From NCBI GenBank assembly GCA_035347995.1, contig DAOPQD010000084.1, forward strand, positions 1 to 13,489: a stretch of DNA of 13,489 bases. Direction: 5' to 3'. Made by a program: the position numbers and the translations under genes. This DNA comes from JAAZNO01 sp012798275 (GTDB taxonomy: Bacteria; Chloroflexota; Anaerolineae; B4-G1; SLSP01). Of the stretch, positions 11,202 to 13,489 are shown in pieces. The notes below the pieces were generated by a model. That model saw only the letters and a list, made by a program, of their open reading frames with translations. It made no database searches and had not been told where the DNA came from. Numbering within the stretch: the stretch's first letter is position 1; every line of letters starts with the position of its first letter.

Positions 11202-13172
11202 ATGTTAGAACTGGGCTGCGACATCTGCAACGACCTGGAGGCCTCTGCCCGCCGCGAATGGTTGGTCACCAATGGGTTGGGCGGCTATGCGGCGGGGACG
11301 GTCGCCAGTATGCTCACGCGCCGCTATCACGGCCTGTTGATCGCGGCGCTGACGCCGCCGCGACAGCGCGTCCTCCTGGCGGCCAAGGTCGAGGACAGTG
11401 TGCAATATGACGGCCGGTTTTACAGACTCTCCACCAATCAATGGGCCGCCAACGTCATCGAGCCGGAGGGGTACAGATACCTCGAAGGTTTTTGCCTCGA
11501 AGAGGGCATCCCCACCTGGACGTATGCCCTGGGGCCAGAGGTGCGCCTGCAAAAGCGCGTCTGGATGCAGGCCGGCGCCAACACCACCTACGTGCATTAC
11601 ACCTGCCTCGAAAGCCCGCGTCCCCTCGCCCTGGTGCTGGAGACGCTGGTGAACTACCGCGATCACCATCGGCTGACGCGTGCGATAGGCCAGTGGATGC
11701 GGGTGGAACCGGTCGGCCATGGCGTGCGCGTCGTTGCTTCCAGTCAAGCGATTCCTTTTTACATCTTCAGTCAGGATGCCAGGGCCTCTACCCGTCACGA
11801 GTGGTATCGCGATTTCTTCCTGCGCGTTGAGGCAGAACGGGGCCTGGATCGGGTTGAAGATCACCTCAACATCGGCGACTTCCACGGAACGCTGGCGCCG
11901 GGCAAGACGCTGACGTTGGTTTTCAGTACGGAGCCGACGCCGAACCTCGACGGCGACGCCGCGCTTGAGGAGCGGCGCGCCTATGCCCGGCAGCTCGTGG
12001 AGACTGCCGCCCTGGAGGACGCGCCGCCGGAGATTCAGCAGCTCGTGCTGGCCGCCGATCAGTTTGTGGTGCGTCGCAACCTCGGCGCCGACGCGGAGGG
12101 CTACACCATCATCGCCGGCTATCCCTGGTTTGTGGATTGGGGGCGCGATACGATGATCGCCCTTCCCGGCCTGACCCTGGCGACGGGGCGGGCTCACATC
12201 GCTCGTGAGATCCTGCGCACCTTTGCGGGGCTGGTGGATCAAGGCATGTTGCCCAACAACTTCACCGACACCGAGGCGGAGCCGGGATACAACACGGTGG
12301 ACGCGACGCTGTGGTACTTCGAGGCGCTGCGAGCGTATGCGGCCGCGACCGGCGATCTGGCGTTGGTGCGCGAGCTCTTCCCCGTGCTGCAGGACATCAT
12401 TGCCTGGCACGAACGCGGCACGCGCTATCAGATCCACGTGGATCCCGCCGATGGCTTGCTCTACGCCGGTGAGCCCGGCTCGCAGCTCACGTGGATGGAC
12501 GTCAAGATTGAGGATTGGGTGGTCACGCCGCGCGTCGGTAAAGCGGTGGAGATCAATGCCCTGTGGTATAACGCGTTGTGCACGATGGCGGAATTCGCCG
12601 TCGCTCTGGGCGAGCCGGACGCCGAATATCGGCAGGCGGCAGCGCGCACGGCGGCGAGTTTCGCGCGCTTCTGGAACGCGGGGGCCGGCTATTGCTATGA
12701 CGTCATTGACGGGCCGCAGGGGAATGATCCGACGTTGCGGCCCAATCAGATCCTCGCCGTGTCGTTGCCCCATAGTCCGCTGGCGCCGGAGCAGCAGCGA
12801 GCGGTGGTGGCTGTCTGCGAGCGAGAACTGCTCACGCCGTATGGCCTGCGCAGCCTGGCGCCGGGGGATCCGGCGTTCATTCCCCATTACGAGGGCGATG
12901 TGCGTCAGCGCGACAGCGCCTATCACCAGGGGACGGTTTGGGCGTGGCTGATGGGGCCTTTCGTGAGCGCGCATCTGCGGGTGTATGGCGATCTGCAGCG
13001 GGCGGAAGCCTTCCTCACGCCCTTGCTGCAGCACGTCAACGGACTGGGATTGGGCACCATCGGGGAGATTTTCGACGCCGTGCCGCCCTTCACGCCGCGT
13101 GGCTGTTTCGCGCAGGCGTGGAGCGTCGCCGAGGTGCTGCGCGTCTGGCGGCTGCTTCACCCTGCGGCATGA
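11202..13172 (+). CDS. Glycogen debranching enzyme, GH133-type amylo-alpha-1,6-glucosidase
   Basis: This encodes 656 residues, typical for bacterial/archaeal-type debranching enzymes. ATG 11202 is set by GAGGAGG (11190-11196). An N-terminal beta-rich domain (about 15-260) contains the family hallmarks REWLVTNGLGGYAAGT and RRYHGLLIAAL. A C-terminal (alpha/alpha)6 glycosidase domain (about 280-650) holds AGYPWFVDWGRDTMIALPGL with Asp312 and Asp316, ADQFVVRR ahead of it, EPGYNTVDATLWYFEAL, QLTWMDVKIEDWVVTPR and the end motif DSAYHQGTVWAWLMG. The enzyme removes alpha-1,6-linked glucose stubs from glycogen limit dextrins in the cytoplasm; whether transferase activity is also present cannot be read from sequence. 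No glycogen synthase or phosphorylase gene is in the window. It has its own leader, so it is probably transcribed separately from fumC. Confidence 0.92.
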   Translation: MLELGCDICNDLEASARREWLVTNGLGGYAAGTVASMLTRRYHGLLIAALTPPRQRVLLAAKVEDSVQYDGRFYRLSTNQWAANVIEPEGYRYLEGFCLEEGIPTWTYALGPEVRLQKRVWMQAGANTTYVHYTCLESPRPLALVLETLVNYRDHHRLTRAIGQWMRVEPVGHGVRVVASSQAIPFYIFSQDARASTRHEWYRDFFLRVEAERGLDRVEDHLNIGDFHGTLAPGKTLTLVFSTEPTPNLDGDAALEERRAYARQLVETAALEDAPPEIQQLVLAADQFVVRRNLGADAEGYTIIAGYPWFVDWGRDTMIALPGLTLATGRAHIAREILRTFAGLVDQGMLPNNFTDTEAEPGYNTVDATLWYFEALRAYAAATGDLALVRELFPVLQDIIAWHERGTRYQIHVDPADGLLYAGEPGSQLTWMDVKIEDWVVTPRVGKAVEINALWYNALCTMAEFAVALGEPDAEYRQAAARTAASFARFWNAGAGYCYDVIDGPQGNDPTLRPNQILAVSLPHSPLAPEQQRAVVAVCERELLTPYGLRSLAPGDPAFIPHYEGDVRQRDSAYHQGTVWAWLMGPFVSAHLRVYGDLQRAEAFLTPLLQHVNGLGLGTIGEIFDAVPPFTPRGCFAQAWSVAEVLRVWRLLHPAA

Positions 13173-13211
13173 CCGGGGAACGTGGTCACCTGAGCCCGTG
13201 GGCCGTGTTTA

Positions 13212-13262
13212 TTTTCGAAGGACGCCAGGTGCTGGCGCACATCATCCAAGGATGAAAATGTG
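13212..13262 (+). repeat. Dispersed hairpin repeat, copy B
   Basis: This 51-nt stretch matches copy A (8626-8677): TTTTCGA, then GACGCCAG(G)TGCTGGCGCAC, a diverged middle, and AAAATGTG. It lies 39 nt after the debranching-enzyme stop. Nothing coding was found from 13173 to the end of the window; the region holds this repeat and the palindromes that follow. Confidence 0.6.
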
Positions 13263-13344
13263 CGGTCATTGTTCAGCCTGGCGCCAGGTGGCTAGCCGGC
13301 GATGGATGAACCTTTGTGAGCTGTAGCTTTTGCCCCACCCCCTG

Positions 13345-13431
13345 CCCCCTCCCCGACGGCGTATGCGCCGTCGGGGAGGGGGAGAAAAAATAGGGGCTTT
13401 GCAGACGGGCGTAGCCCGCCTGCAAAGCCCC
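13345..13431. repeat. Palindromic intergenic repeat, copy 2 (terminator-like)
   Basis: A perfect 17-bp stem (13345-13361 with 13366-13382, CCCCCTCCCCGACGGCG, loop TATG) is joined by AGAAAAAATA to a second stem (13393-13410 with 13414-13431, loop GTA, one mismatch at A13405). The second arm is the same sequence family as the hairpin at 3905-3941. The element is followed by an A run (13434-13441), and read on the opposite strand it resembles a hairpin followed by T residues. It could end transcription of the debranching-enzyme gene or of a gene to the right. Confidence 0.75.
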
Positions 13432-13444
13432 ACAAAAAAAAGTT

Positions 13445-13476
13445 CCCCTTCCCCCCGCGTGCGCGGGGGGAAGGGG
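13445..13476. repeat. GC-rich perfect hairpin at the window edge
   Basis: CCCCTTCCCCCCGCG (13445-13459) pairs perfectly with CGCGGGGGGAAGGGG (13462-13476), leaving two loop bases. It is preceded by a run of A residues, so in minus-strand transcription it would be an intrinsic-terminator-like stem followed by T residues. It adjoins the palindromic repeat to its left, forming a cluster of three stems in about 130 nt. Confidence 0.65.
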
Positions 13477-13489
13477 CCAGGGGATAGGG

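Noticed and set aside
11205..13160. A 651-codon minus-strand open frame opposite the debranching-enzyme gene
   Set aside because: It mirrors the real gene almost end to end, has the same Arg/Gln-rich antisense composition and shows no recognisable domain.
1..13489. CRISPR array, tRNA or rRNA genes, origin of replication
   Set aside because: No regularly spaced repeats with unique spacers, no cloverleaf with a T-loop GTTCRA pattern in proper context, no rRNA motifs and no DnaA-box cluster were recognised on either strand by eye.

Overview
The window looks like a piece of a G+C-rich bacterial chromosome, most plausibly Chloroflexota (Anaerolineae-like). This placement is an inference. It rests on a secreted-protein tail ending in a YLPLVFR-type motif, Pro/Thr-rich linkers between signal and membrane segments, a DUF4160/DUF2442 pair, a HicA of the MPKFPVDAP type and a bacterial/archaeal-type glycogen debranching enzyme. 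No rRNA or tRNA marker is present to confirm it.

Layout. (1) Positions 1-3032 are accessory DNA organised like integron gene cassettes. There is a truncated gene end, a small lipoprotein gene, a hicB-hicA toxin-antitoxin pair and an A+T-rich multi-pass membrane protein gene. The lipoprotein, hicBA and membrane-protein genes are each followed, in the same orientation, by a 128-131 nt element with the architecture of an attC recombination site. All three elements show an R'' box, an L'' box with two bulged bases 6 nt apart, a variable centre, a matching L' box and an R' box beginning GTTAG. No integrase gene is in the window, so this is either a cluster of attC sites lacking an integrase (CALIN) or the distal end of a chromosomal integron whose integrase would lie to the left. 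(2) Positions 3150-3860 hold gene debris: a frameshifted C-terminal piece of a formylglycine-generating-enzyme-like (FGE-sulfatase) domain, then a chimera of the start of a periplasmic-binding-like sensor and the end of a secreted glycan-binding-type protein. (3) Positions 3863-3941 carry a palindromic repeat that recurs at the right end of the window (13345-13431). (4) Positions 4006-7221 encode a ~1,071-residue putative glucan phosphorylase of the GH94 superfamily, possibly GH161-like. (5) Positions 7435-7993 encode a DUF4160-DUF2442 pair. (6) Positions 8026-8604 (minus strand) encode a membrane-tethered thioredoxin-fold protein. (7) Positions 8856-10994 form a two-gene unit, nadE-fumC. (8) Positions 11202-13172 encode a GH133-type glycogen debranching enzyme. 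(9) The right end is non-coding, with several strong hairpins.

The host-type genes are ordinary: NAD synthesis, fumarase, and two glucan-active enzymes suggesting storage-polysaccharide or beta-glucan use. nadE and the debranching-enzyme gene share a nearly identical 34-nt leader just upstream of their start codons, each downstream of a TATAAT. Most of the interest lies in the left third. Its attC-like sites pair across cassette boundaries as the integron model predicts, the TA cassette has its own promoter, and hicA is broken by what looks like loss of one C from a short C run.
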